This document shows positions 42,052 through 53,879 of a stretch of DNA of 64,000 nt, in pieces. Origin of the DNA: Tubulanus polymorphus (Eukaryota > Nemertea > Palaeonemertea > Tubulaniformes > Tubulanidae); NCBI RefSeq assembly GCF_964204645.1, contig NC_134027.1, positions 17,658,485 through 17,722,484 of the forward strand, written 5' to 3'. Position 1 is the first letter of the stretch. Every line of letters starts with the position of its first letter. Both the position numbers and the translations under genes were made by a program. Under the pieces are notes generated by a model, which saw only the letters and a list, made by a program, of their open reading frames with translations, was not told where the DNA came from and made no database searches.

Positions 42052-42657
42052 ATGGGAGGTGAAAAGAAAATAAAATCTAAAAATGGCGATGTTCCAATTG
42101 AAAAAACTTTAGATGATTTAGGAATAACAGAAACAAAATTAACTCCAGATGATGGTGCTTTAAAGAATGTTACAACAAATAATAATTATGAATATTATCT
42201 TTATTGTAAACATCAATTAGAAATATTAATAGCATCTGGAAAATGTAAAAATTTTATCGGTAAAAATCTAACTTATAATCAATTAGATACAACGAAATCA
42301 GATGAAATTATTAGATTATTTAAGATTTATGAAACAACGAGAACAGCTAGAATTAATGACGCGATATCAGAAAATGTAGTAAAAGGTTATAGTAAATTAT
42401 GTAATTATATGCTGCCAATTCAAGATGAAAATAGATTATATGCTGATTTAAAAAATGATTATTTAGTTATGACTGAATTAAATAAATGGATTGGATATTT
42501 ATCATTTCAATTAGGTGGATTTATGACATTATTATCAACTGGAGTTATAACATTTTCAAATATTGAAAGTAAAAATTTTTCTATAATAAATGAGCGAAGT
42601 GGAAGAAGTGAAGGAATTAACTGTGAAGAAAAAACCGAGAACTCAGAAACAAATTGA
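42052..42657 (+). CDS. Conserved 200-residue Polinton protein, second copy
   Basis: 201 residues, intact, homologous along its length to the gene at 20034-20636: EKTLDDLGI, YEYYLYCKHQLEILIASGK, TARINDAISENVVKGYSKLC, LYADLKNDYLVMTELNKW and the hydrophobic SFQLGGFMTLLSTGVITFSN. Substitutions between the copies are many, yet the frame is open, suggesting recent selection in this lineage before the fragment was formed. The function is unknown. It overlaps the next ORF by 68 nt, more than in the full-length element, because its C-terminus reads further. Confidence 0.75.
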   Translation: MGGEKKIKSKNGDVPIEKTLDDLGITETKLTPDDGALKNVTTNNNYEYYLYCKHQLEILIASGKCKNFIGKNLTYNQLDTTKSDEIIRLFKIYETTRTARINDAISENVVKGYSKLCNYMLPIQDENRLYADLKNDYLVMTELNKWIGYLSFQLGGFMTLLSTGVITFSNIESKNFSIINERSGRSEGINCEEKTENSETN

Positions 42658-42931
42658 ATGGTCTCGGCAATTAGGAATTAAATCACAAGAATATAAAAAA
42701 GCTGTAAAAGAAAAAATAAGTAATAAAAATGGTGAAAATATTGTTATTTCTACTCCTTCTAATAATAGAATATTTGCTAAATATCTATATTTTGCAACTG
42801 GATTTGTAATTGTATTCATTTTGATTGGGTGTAGTTGGTATAAGAAATCAAATAAAATTTATGATATTAATAATTCTGAAACTATTGATATTAAATATAG
42901 CTGCAAAGCAGCGATGACGGGTTTTCTGTAA
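42590..42931 (+). pseudogene. Small membrane protein, truncated copy
   Basis: Like 20629-21024 it has a basic head (KKKPRTQKQIEWSRQLGIKS), a linker and one transmembrane segment (YLYFATGFVIVFILIGCSW). Polinton homology ends near 42900, where the frame runs into unrelated DNA, so the last dozen residues are foreign. The integrase that should follow is absent. Confidence 0.7.
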
Positions 42932-43422
42932 AGCCATTCAGAATGATGGGAATTGTAGTAATTTGAAATATCGATACATAGAATAAAATGCATTGACAGA
43001 TTCGAACCTAATATGCTACCACTGTGTAAACGTCAAATATGATTCAGCTTTGAAACTGAACATACGCGGACGTACAATCACAAATATTAATATATTTGAC
43101 TAGGCATTTATTTTGGCATTCAAACATCATGATACTGTATTATCACCATCCTTAAAAATGGATCTGTCCTATTAAGAACTCATCTTAAGCACCTGCTGAG
43201 CCGATAGATTGAGTTAATGCACAGATAAGAACGTATTATGATTTAGAATAGATTTAAGAAGTTAATGTTTTTATTGAAATATTTGAATAAATACATATAT
43301 TGTAGTGTAGATTCAATCAATAAATTATGAATTGATTTGGTCTGGGTTTCCGGCTGATGTTGATTTTGGCTTTTATGGATTACAAATTCTATAGTGATAA
43401 ACAATTGATACCTGCAACATGT

Positions 43423-43431
43423 GTGTAAATC
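43423..43431 (+). repeat. 9-bp target-site duplication, left
   Basis: GTGTAAATC lies immediately outside the left terminal repeat and is repeated at 53799-53807. Nine bases is the usual duplication length of Mutator-like elements. Confidence 0.9.
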
Positions 43432-43518
43432 GGCTGTTCGAATATCACGGATACCGGACACCGAAATACCGGATACCGGATACTCGAGATTGCGGAGTAT
43501 ATAACGCATCGTGTCTAA
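43432..43518 (+). repeat. Mutator-like element left terminal inverted repeat
   Basis: 87 bp. It contains CCGGATACCGGATACTCGAG and matches the right end except for a few substitutions and one ATACCGG unit fewer. Confidence 0.93.
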
Positions 43519-44138
43519 GGAGTCGTTTCCGTGCTGTTGTAAGTAGTACTGCCGCGACATACAATTTATTTATGTCAAATTGTTACAGCGGCTAACAAAC
43601 TTATTTGTCTTAATGCTAGCCTGCGTTACAGCCTGCTTTCACGTTTTCAATCTCAATCGATCTCAATCTTCATTTTCCGGTAAGTAGGCCGTTAATGTCA
43701 ATACTATGCAACAGATCAAATATATATATGTTGGCCTATTCACTGACGAAGCGGCCGCGACTGCTGAGAGAAAGTTATGAGTGGGTTTTTTAAGAGTAGA
43801 GTGAGCGAGGAGAGGGAGCGGCTCACTTCTTCTTGACAGACAGACAAGTACCACCGGTGTACTAATAGTTACTATTACGATAGACTAACTAATAATAAGG
43901 CTAATACTATGTATTGGCCCTACTATTAGTTAGTCTATCGTCGTCGGCCTATCGTATCTCGTAATAATATTAATTTAAATGCTGATCTGATTAGGCCTTT
44001 AATTTTAAACATACAGTAGACCTAGCTAGCCTTTAAAAGGCCTATCTCATAATAATTAATAAAAAAAATGCCGCTATTTGGATAGGCCTACCGCTTATAT
44101 TTGAGCAATACATCTTTCGTTATTTTGTAGGTTTAACT

Positions 44139-47100
44139 ATGGTGCCTTCCGGTCTGCCTAACTTAAACAACAGTTGCTGTTATTTGAATGTCGTCGTTCA
44201 AGTGCTGAAATCGGTGCCAGATTTTTTATCAAAAATCGAACAACATGCCACAACAGTGGAATGTAAGTATTTCAGCTGGAGGAAAAACTTGTTTTCTTAT
44301 TGAATTTAGTTAATAGTTTTTTTTGTTGTGTTGTTTGGTTACAGGTATGGATGACGAATGTATTCGGTGTATTCTGTGGCATTGTTTTAACGGGTACAAT
44401 GAAGAGCTGTACCACTTGATTAGTGGTAATAACTCTTTTACACAAATTTCGACTGCCGAGTATTGTAAAATTGAATGTAAAAGGAGCAAAATGAACTAGG
44501 TCATTTTGAAATAGTGTTATTAATATTGATTCCAGATATTATACCTGGTGCAAGAATGACTGATCAGCAAGATGCTGAAGAGTTCCTTCGAGGACTCTTG
44601 ACAAAAGTTTCTGGAGAAGATCCGTAAGTAACACAAATTCTTTAAAATAGTTGAAGCTAAGCGACCTAGTTTATTTTTCTTTTAAGCTTAAAAGATGAGC
44701 TGTCGAACTAGGACACATTATTAAACTTAAACGGGTCACTTTTGTAAAAAAAAAATTGTACAGTTCATTTCTATAGCTGCCGGATCTGTTATTATGGTTA
44801 GCCTGATCACGATTGTAAAAAAGTAATGTACAGGGTAGATAGGCGGCCAGAAGCTCAGCAGAAATGAGAAACAAGGTATAATTTTTTTAGCCTTACATCA
44901 TTATTTATCATACATATGGTATGACTAATTATACTTTCAGGTCTCTGTTGGACATGTTTCAAAGTACGTGGAATGAATCAAGTATGTTGAAGTTGTTTTC
45001 ATGGATTTTAAATTGATTTTGGCTGATTCTATTTTTGCATACACGTTTGATATATGGAATAGACCTAAATTAAATAAATGATGAATCAAAAATCATTGAA
45101 ACGCTTTCAAATTACTTAGCTTAGACTCTATTGTAAATCCCACTCCGTTTCATACACTTAATTTTCATCATCATTTCAATTTTCAGCTTCGTGTGTTAAA
45201 TGCAGCGAAAAAAGAACAAGGGGTACTTCCATTCCTATTGTGTCTTTGTCGTGCTTGGTAAGTCATTTTTAAAGCAACATTCACATAAAATCACAGGATT
45301 AAAAATAGTGAATAGTGATTATAAATTTTATATTTATATTCTGATGTGAGAAAGTAAATAGAATATTGCATTCATTGGCTGTGTTAAAGGGTTTTTTGTT
45401 ACTTATTCTAGGATCGTAAATTTGAACCAGTGGTAGACATACTGGAATCCCTCAAAATGGAAGTAATGCAAGAAAAAATAAATTTTCATTGCGGGTATGT
45501 CATTATTTGAATAAACCAATAAACCGTTTAAGAAGCAAGTGCATCTTTTTCATATGGATGATTTGAAAACTTTATCCAGCCATTTTGCAGTGCTTACTCA
45601 TGAAGACAAGTAAAGTATACTTAGGGGTCATTCATTTATTTACGTACACATTAGGGGAGAGTGAGGTGTAAGTGCAATTGCTTACTGTAATGCTTGATGT
45701 ATATGAAAAAATGGCCGATATTGCGTACATGGGGAGGGGGGTTTAGTAATAAATGAATGATCCCGTTATGCATAGTGATAACTTTTATACGTTTTCATTA
45801 CAGATGTGGATCTACTCAGGCTCTCCAGGAAAAAAAGTTGTGTTTTCCATCTTCGGGAAAATACTTTATATTGCATTTGAAACGGTATGTTTGTAGTTTT
45901 GCAAGTGCTGATGCAACCAGCATCAATTTTTGTTAACTCGAAATATCTCATCTTATTAAAGTGCATGTTAAACAAGAACTTCTCATACAGTTATTATCTG
46001 CACTTCATTATTATATCTTTTGATTTTCAGAGAAAACTTTTGAGGACACAGTTTGTATTAGATTTGCAAAAGCGTTATATGATAAACCTCATGTGATATC
46101 ATTTATTCCTTAGTTACCTAAGCCCTGAACCAAATATCGAAAGGTTCCCTAAATATATTGTAAATATGTCGTATGATGAGATAATGTGTTGTATGATATA
46201 CACTACATATACATTCTAATTTCTTTAGTGTTATGCACTTGATATTTACAAGGTTACAAGTTTTCAAGAGGTTATGAAATTTGACTGATAAGACAATAGA
46301 GATACTGGATATATTTTTTTTAGATATCTTGGTACATCAATAAACGATCATAATTTTTGATCAAATGTCCATGAAATACCATCAACTTTGAAGCTGTATG
46401 ATATGAAATCAGCATATACAATTTTGAAAACTTGCTACCTTTGCTAAGCTTTGTATAGGTTGGTTACAAAAACATGTGATTAACATATGGAGTAAAGCAC
46501 ACTTGTTCACTTAAAATTTGTGGGTAATTTCAAAGTTATCATATAATTCTGCACTAATCTCTATCCATTTTGATCATCAAAGCTGCTGCTTTCTGTGTTC
46601 AGGATATGATTAACCTGTAACTCATTGCACTTATGCATTGCTGGGTAAATGCAAGTTATAAATTTGTATCGAAAATGTTATTGAAAAGTTTTATATTATG
46701 GAAAAAATTATGCTTCTTTATACTTAAGGTCTTCCTTTGATCTGACATCCTCATCTGTTCGAAGACTGAATCATCCAGTCAATGTGCCTAAAGGTTTAAC
46801 TGCTCAGGCAGGAAACCAGCTGGTATGATGTCATTTCCGATTTTGATAATTTTATATTTCAATTATTAGCGAATCATTATCTCGCTTTCAATTTTGATAA
46901 TTATTAGTGGGCCAAGATTGTTATATTTGAATATTTTGCCTTGATTTTTTAGATCCGATATTCCCTCAGGAGTGTCATATTACACAGTGGAGACTCTGCC
47001 ACATCTGGCCACTACAGAAATGTTTCGAATATTTCTAATGATTGGTATATGTTTGATGATAGGAATGTTAGTATCCAGTGCATCTGGTTATGAGAATTGA

Positions 47101-50100
47101 TCATTCTAACCATTTAATAGATTACTTATTATTTTCAGGTTGAAAAGATATATTTTGACCCATTAGACTTTGCGATGGAAACGTATCTCATGGTTTACGA
47201 AAAGATTGAGGTGAGATACAAGTGTTTATACAGATTTTATGATGTTGTTAGTGGTAGACAGAGCAACTGTTACCAAAGAAAAAAAAACATCCTTAGCCAA
47301 AACAAACTCAAACGTTTTATTCACAACATAGATTTTGCTGACAGATTTTTACTCCTTACATGTGCGACATTTACGAAAGAATCTCAACTATCCAATAAAA
47401 CTACTTATTTTAATTGGAAGTTATTAAATGTTGTTTATTTTTTACTCATTTGTTTCTGTAAAATTCAGTACTATTTATTTATTTATTTTCAGAGTGACTT
47501 TCCTACAACATCCGAACAATGTGGCGATACTATATTCAAGGGCCAGTTTATTCCTGGCATAGTCACGAGCCATCTGGAAAGTGCCAGGAAAAGAGTTGTA
47601 AATAATTATTTTATTAGTGAAAATATCAGTTAGGCCACATTATAACTAAGATATACGTTTGGTTGGTCAGATTGCAAAAACGATTTTGATGATTGAATTT
47701 ATGTCTTTCCTAGCATTCAGAATAACTAAAAACATCTAATACTTCTTTGAGTTTTTTTGTTTTTTATATCATAATTGTTATCCAACATTTTTAGTATAGT
47801 TCACTTGGAGAATCTGCAAGAAATAATAGGAAAAACAAATCTAAAGTATCTAAAGTATGTAGGTATGTGATTCAAAAAATGGTTTTACATTTAAAATGAT
47901 TAATCAATTTTGGGAATGTCCATCTTATAAGTTGTCCCTTAAATGGTAGCAGTTTTCTTATGCATTCACTTCTTTTTCAGGCAGCGGAGTTATAAATGTA
48001 TATCTTGTGGTTTTAAATGCGCCAGTCAGTCCGCAATGGGAGATCATCAGGTCGATAAACATTTGGAGCAATACATGGAGGAAATAGGCGTCGAAAGGTA
48101 CAACACCCTGATTATGATAGCTAACCTTATTGATGAAGTTATAAATTTTTTCCTTTCATTTTAGTTCAGAACCTCCATCATCTGATGATGACTTAACAAG
48201 TTATGTTGATGTCAGGTAAGCACTTCATGTTAGAATATCTAGAACATGTTAGAATATCTATGTTAGAACATCATATCAAAATTCTGTGACATGTGAAGAA
48301 TAAGAAAATCAGTAAATTTGTTATTGTCATTGATGAAGATTTATGAGTCGATGATAATTTTTTTAATATGTTATCAATTCCCACTTTCAGTACAAATCTA
48401 AAGGAAGTCATCGAAATATCGTCTGATGATTGTACAGACGACGTTATGAATGGAATAACAAATAGTGACGAGTTAGCTTGCTTAATTTAGCTGCAGTTCT
48501 TTGAATTTTCTCGCTATTCAGCTGAACTTAAGTTATCTTTTTATTTGACCGAATACCAATTTGCTATACCGGTATTGCTGATTTGAACTCATTTTATCTA
48601 TTTAGGATTATGAACTTACCATCCAACAGCACTAATAGCACAGATGTCTCGGACTGTATAGTAATCTCTGATGACAGTGAGGAAAATGACGATACAAGGT
48701 AAATACATATATACAATTGGTCACTTTACCTTACGATATACATAATATATTGTGTTTACATCAATAATGAATAATTGAATAACTTTACAGATCTGTTCCG
48801 ATGAAACTGTACAATGGTGACGAGCAATTACCCATATTCAAAGAGGGCAAAGAATTGGATATCGACACTGTATGTACTACTTTACTCAACGAAAATATTA
48901 TAAAGTGTACCAAAGTTCCGTATTGTGTTGATAAAAATGTCGTTTTTATCATTGATTTAAAAAGAGTTCCATTTGCTGATATAAAATGTGATGGAAATGG
49001 TGTTTATATTCATAAAGGGAAAACTATATTAAATATTGTAAACAATGGTCAGAAATATTCCATGACTAAGCAGAAAATTGAATGTAATTTATACCTTTAC
49101 AAGACCTACTACAGGCACAAATATGATGTAGACCATTCTAGGAAGCTAATGTATTTAACCGACAAGAATGGTACTATAGCCAACAGTTCAGTATTAATTC
49201 AGTATTCATTTGACAATGAAGAACATCCGATATCTGCTAGACCCCATGGAAATTCTAAGACTAATCAAAAACCTCATACGAGAGTTAAACCCTCTATTGT
49301 AACTGCAACTAAGGAAAATATGCTTGGACAAACATCTGCTGAATCTATATCTGTATCGTCAGTATTAACTGCTGATTCCCAAGCTGATTTAGCCACAAGA
49401 GGTTTATCCTATAAAGTTAGACAAAGTAAAAAAGGTATTACTCATTGCCATGAAAACGATGAATTAGCAGTATTAATGGACCTGGCTAAGGGTGAACTAA
49501 AGGAGTTTATTCAGTTTTTGGGGGTTCACCCCAACGTCGCTGCAGTTCTTTTTTTTAATGAGCAGTTAGATGATATGTTTAAGTTTTCATCTGATCCAAT
49601 TGATTTTGCACCTATTTCAGTTAATCCCACATTTAAATTTGGAAGGTTTCATGTAACCCCGATCACATATAAGAATTTAATGCTTCAATGTAAAAGATCA
49701 GCAGAATCACCTATATTCACAGGCCCCGTTTTGCTTCATTTCACTAAGAAAAAAGACGATTACGGGACCCTTTTTCGAACATTAACTGAAAAGCATGATC
49801 TAAAAGACATTATAGCTTTCGGTACTGATGGGGAAACCGAACTTTTTCAGGCAGTATCGTCTTATTTTCCAAATGCTTTGCATTTACGTTGTACCAGACA
49901 CTTTAAAAAAAATGTTATAAGTAAGTTAAGTAGTATTGGTCTGGATCAAAATTCTAGTAATGAAATTCTAGCTAGTATTTTTGGAAATGATAGTATAAAT
50001 GCATTGATTAATTCCCGTACTGCGGATGAATGTGATATTCAATTTAAGAAACTGGAAATTCGTTGGAATGAATTAGATAAGTCTAAAAAATTTTCAAAGT

Positions 50101-51273
50101 ACATGAATGAAAATCTATCCATGATTAAGAGTTGTTTTATTTCTAATGTAAGACAAAATGCAGGAATGGGTGATCCACCTTCCTACTTTTATACTAACTC
50201 TTCGGAGAGCACGAATTCTAGAATGAGGAACTGGATGCAAAACAGATAGTTGGGTTTATGTGCTTTTATTAAATCGTTAAAAAATATGATTCTGAGTGAA
50301 AGGGAAGAGTTATACCGAGCGTTTTCTAATGTTTCCGAACGATATGTCGTAAGGGATGAATTTAAATCAGTTGTTTGTAAAAATATATTTCAATTGACGC
50401 ACCCACAGCGCATAGAGCATTTGAAAATGGTCCAATCATTAACGATGCATGAACTTTATAATCGCGTGGATTCAAATCTGATTACTATACCATCTTTAAA
50501 CATATCCATATCCGTTAAAGATGCTAAAGATAAATATGGAGTTCAGATTGAGTCATTGTTATTTTCAATTTGGAAAAAAGCTGATAATATTTTGTCATCT
50601 TCAAATGCTTATTGCCTGTGCCCCTTCAAATAATCCATTGATTAAGAAGTTCAGTGTTATAAGCGATACTTCGATAACAAATAATTCGGTTAATGTTAAT
50701 GTGCAAAGTGGCAATTGTTTCTGTACGTGTAAACAGTTTTCCTTCCATTCCCTTTGTTCACATTCAGTTTCAGCTGCCGAAAAAGCAGCAAGTCTTGGTC
50801 AGTATTTGAAGTGGCACAAAAGTAGTAAAAAAAGAACAAACTTATTTAAAATTGCAACATCTAGTGTAAATTTACAGTCTTGTGGAACCAAAGGTAACCA
50901 AACCAGGAGATGTGGTTCTTCAGGTTCGACATCGCAGCAATGCGACTCCCTTAATTTGGATGATTTTTCAGTAACCTTTTTACAAGGTTTAATAAAAAAA
51001 TGTTATGGCTGCGGTAAAGAGTTCCGTAATTCAGAATCAACTAATTGTGACCTTATTGTTAGAAAATGGGATTTCAGAACGTATAAACATCCCCACACTG
51101 GTGAATTAACGAAATCCAATAAACCCCAAAGAACCTATTATCACTTAAATTTGCATTGTATTAGAAACAAATATCGGTCATTTTCAACTCGGTCCCTTTC
51201 TGTTAGTACAGAGGTTCAACACCAAATGTCACCAGAACAGATATCTCAGTTAAACTCATTTCTAGAATCTTAA
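44139..51273 (+). CDS. USP protease - C2H2 - SIM - Mutator transposase fusion gene
   Basis: About 17 exons with GT/AG borders: 44139-44262, 44345-44425, 44536-44623, 44941-44981, 45187-45257, 45412-45494, 45804-45884, 46729-46822, 46953-47066, 47139-47210, 47493-47597, 47796-47862, 47981-48097, 48165-48215, 48391-48464, 48605-48698 and 48791-51273. Exons 1-10 form a USP: Cys box NNSCCYLNVVVQVL, QQDAEEFL, zinc pairs CVKC and CGCG, ILHLKR, and His box SATSGHYRN with NDWYMFDD. Exon 13 has a C2H2 finger (CISCGFKCASQSAMGDHQ). Exons 15-16 carry EVIEISSDD and DCIVISDDSEEND, like SUMO-interaction motifs. The last exon is the transposase (FKFGRFHVTPITY, IIAFGTDGETELF, LHLRCTRHFKKNVI, SSESTNSRM) with a SWIM finger (CTC...CSH). 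A TAG at 50247 and a frameshift near 50610 break it. Confidence 0.78.
45624..45764. mobile_element. Short MITE in intron, GGGTCATTCATTTATT family
   Basis: It starts GGGTCATTCATTTATTTACG and ends AATAAATGAATGATCCC. A second copy lies at 55262-55424 with shared internal text (AATTACGTACTGTAATGCTT-like and GCGTACAGAGGGAGAGGGGG-like). Confidence 0.75.
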
Positions 51274-51356
51274 GAATGTGATTACTTAGCGTATCTAATG
51301 TTGATGTTACTGCAGTCAATTCATAAATGTTAAACAATTTTCTCTATTTTCAGAAT

Positions 51357-51522
51357 AATCATAAAGGATTACAGGTAAAGCGTTGTGAAGTACGCCTAGC
51401 CGTCTTCCGAAATCATAAAGGATTACAGGTAAAGCGTTGTGAAGTATGCTTAGCCGTCTTCCGAAATTGTAAAAGATTACAGGTAAAGCGCTATGAGGTA
51501 CGCCTAACCTTCCGAAATCTTC
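51357..51522 (+). repeat. Three tandem units of about 54 bp
   Basis: ATAAAGGATTACAGGTAAAG recurs at 51361, 51415 and, with changes, 51470, each followed by a CGCCTAGCCGTCTTCCGAAA-like stretch. It starts 84 bp after the transposase stop codon. ORFs across it on both strands are repeat translations. Confidence 0.85.
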
Positions 51523-52059
51523 GGTAGGCGTTAACAAGCCTAGCTACATTTTTATCAGAAAATAACCACAGATAATTCTGGACTTAGAACATGCCAGGAC
51601 GGAATTTGGTAGAATTGTATTTCAAACGCATTTCATTATTTTCTGATATAATTCTAGTTGAAGGTTATAACAAATCAATACGCAAATGTATAAAAATAAT
51701 ATAATATATGTAAATACGTCATCATGTTACATCCCAAATTTTTTTTAGTTGAGCTTACAGTTTTGAGTTAGTGTAATAAGCTTTGAATTAATGTTCTAAA
51801 ATTCTGTCCTGGTATTATTTAGGTCTGGCATTTTCACAGCTGTTATTTTCTAGCGACCTGCACTAGATTTCATGCACACTGTTGTACTTCATACTTTCTC
51901 AATATTATACATATTTCTTTCTGAATACTGTTTTTCTTTGGTTAGGTGGAGTTAAACGTTATATTCATTTTTTATTATCTTACTTCACTGGTGATGGATA
52001 TGTATTGGTGGCCCTTTTTGGTTTTTCTGTAAAATCCTTTCATTAATAGGGCTGAGTAC

Positions 52060-52907
52060 GGTTGTAGGTAAAAATCCCCTAGGTAATAATCCCCCAGGTA
52101 AAAATCCCCAATTATTCAAAGTAGGTAAAAAATCCCCACTTCACATCTAGAGAACATTTTAAAGCAAGATATTTCTCAAGTACTATCCATTTATTATCAT
52201 TTTTACTAAATTTATTATCATTATTTCTGCCTTTTTGCGATTGAATTTTTTTCTTCCTTAAATTTGTAGCTTTGTATGGATTTAACTGTATTTTGTTTAG
52301 CATTTAAGTTTATCTTAATAAAGTCAATGGTCAAAAATCATTTATAGGAAAAACGAAGATAAAGAAACAAAATCTAGTAAACGTAGTTACTATTTATTGT
52401 GAATAACTGGTTAGCTAACTTACTCAAAATTAATGAGTGACAAGCTAACTTACTCAATTAATTAGTGACAATACTTTTTAAACTTCAAAATCTATTTCAT
52501 GAGCCATTTTTAACTTGTGATATGTTATTTAAGCTGTGCGATATCAATGAACTTTTAATTTGGAGTGCTTTTTGAAATTTAAGATCATGATATGTTTGAA
52601 CTCTGCGATGACCTCTTTTTTTCTTTTTAACTTATATTTTCTGCGATACAGTATTAATGAAGTACCAATTTGTAATTTTTTTGTGATTTACTATGTGATG
52701 CGATTTTGTAAATTAATTAACTTCTAATTTTATATTTTTCATTCAAATACGATAACTTCTATATTCATGATATTTCTATTTAACGTAACTAAATAGAATA
52801 TATTAATACAAATAAATTGACCTTAAAATTGTATCTAATCTGGACTCCATTCAAAAGGTGGGGGATTTTTACCTACTTTGAATAATTGGGGATTTTTACC
52901 GCTAACC
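52060..52907. mobile_element. 848-bp MITE with 8-bp duplication (hAT-type)
   Basis: It is flanked by CTGAGTAC (52052-52059 and 52908-52915), which fits the hAT pattern nTnnnnAn. The ends are GGTTGTAGGTAAAAATCCCC and, inverted, GGTTAGCGGTAAAAATCCCC. Subterminal GGTAAAAATCCCC units are repeated at the left end, and CAATTATTCAAAGTAGGTAA is present in both ends. Related ends lie at 62016-62116 and, decayed, near 7220-7258. Confidence 0.82.
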
Positions 52908-53303
52908 CTGAGTACTGCTAGGCCCTATATCTCAAGTTAGAAGGCCATAAGCGAGTCTGGCAGTTCTAAAGTTTCTTCTAATAAAGTTTGTTTTAAAGAT
53001 CTCTACATTTTGTATTTGTTCATTTACGATGGAATAGTTGAGCTGAACACCAATGAAATACAAGTATTTAAGAACAAAGAATTAAAATTCGTTTTCTTAT
53101 TTTATGGAGGATAATATTCTATTTATTGGACGATATGTCTACACGATATGTCTTTCATTCTCAATCACGATGTCCCTAAAAATGAAATTGAGTCCATGGC
53201 GATCGTCGAAAATCAACGCAAATCAACACCCCTGGACACCAATTGTTTTGGTATAACCTTCAAAAATCAGTTCGTCGAATGCCGGTACCTACCATACCTC
53301 TAA

Positions 53304-53615
53304 GTGACTATTTACCCTGATGTTAAATTTTATTCTAAAGATCATGAAAATATAGATCGTCAAAGCTTAGCTTTATTAAAATGGCCTTCTTCTTTCGTGA
53401 AACTGAATGATAAAGATATTTTGTATTGTACAGTAGCTCTGCCCAAAACGGTAACGGTCTATTCGGTAATCCGTTCATATTGGCAGAATGATAAAAAATA
53501 TTTCCACTGTTTGTTACCGTGTCTGTCGTATGTAATCGTGATATTACTCGGAAGCAATAAATCTGAATTGAATTGTCTATACCGGTATTATTTTGTATGC
53601 TACTACTGTATTTGA
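53304..53615 (+). other. Weak ORF near the right end of the Mutator-like element
   Basis: 103 codons, with SLALLKWPSSFVKLNDKDIL and VTVYSVIRSYWQNDKKYF looking protein-like, then drifting into hydrophobic text. Similar-quality reading upstream (SMAIVENQRK...) is cut by a stop. It could be a decayed second exon or gene of the element. No family recognised. Confidence 0.25.
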
Positions 53616-53704
53616 AAAGGATATACCTATGTATTAATATGAAAATAATCTAGGCCTTTTATTATTTACTTGTTCTCAGACGAACTGCCGTTTACCGCTG
53701 ACCA

Positions 53705-53798
53705 TTAGACCCGATGCGCTATATACTCCGCAATCTCGAGTATCCGGTATCCGGTATTTAGGTGTCCGGTATCCGGTATCCGTGATATTCGAACAGCC
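53705..53798 (-). repeat. Mutator-like element right terminal inverted repeat
   Basis: 94 bp. Inverse of the left end with an extra 7-bp unit of the subterminal CCGGTAT repeat, a likely slippage difference. Confidence 0.93.
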
Positions 53799-53807
53799 GT
53801 GTAAATC
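53799..53807 (+). repeat. 9-bp target-site duplication, right
   Basis: GTGTAAATC, identical to 43423-43431. Confidence 0.9.
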
Positions 53808-53879
53808 AAACCTATTCCACAAGTTGCGTGTGTTTCCTAATAAACGGGAGAGTCACTCTTGATCTGAGTTATTAGAACT

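Larger units (their letters stand above)
51274..53704. other. 3' noncoding region of the Mutator-like element
   Basis: It holds a small tandem array (51357-51522), a nested MITE (52060-52907) and one weak ORF at 53304-53615. I see no second clear gene. Confidence 0.5.
43432..53798. mobile_element. Mutator-like DNA transposon (10,367 bp) carrying a USP-transposase gene
   Basis: Terminal inverted repeats of 87 and 94 bp start GGCTGTTCGAATATCACGG; a perfect 9-bp duplication GTGTAAATC flanks them. One large spliced gene (44139-51273) encodes protease and transposase domains. Later insertions lie within it: a MITE in an intron (45624-45764) and an 848-bp MITE near the 3' end (52060-52907). The transposase has one nonsense codon and one frameshift, so this copy is probably no longer autonomous, but the close match of its ends and duplications suggests a fairly recent insertion. 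Confidence 0.92.

Noticed and set aside
51316-51537. ORFs with internal amino-acid repeats on both strands
   Set aside because: They only reflect the 54-bp tandem units.
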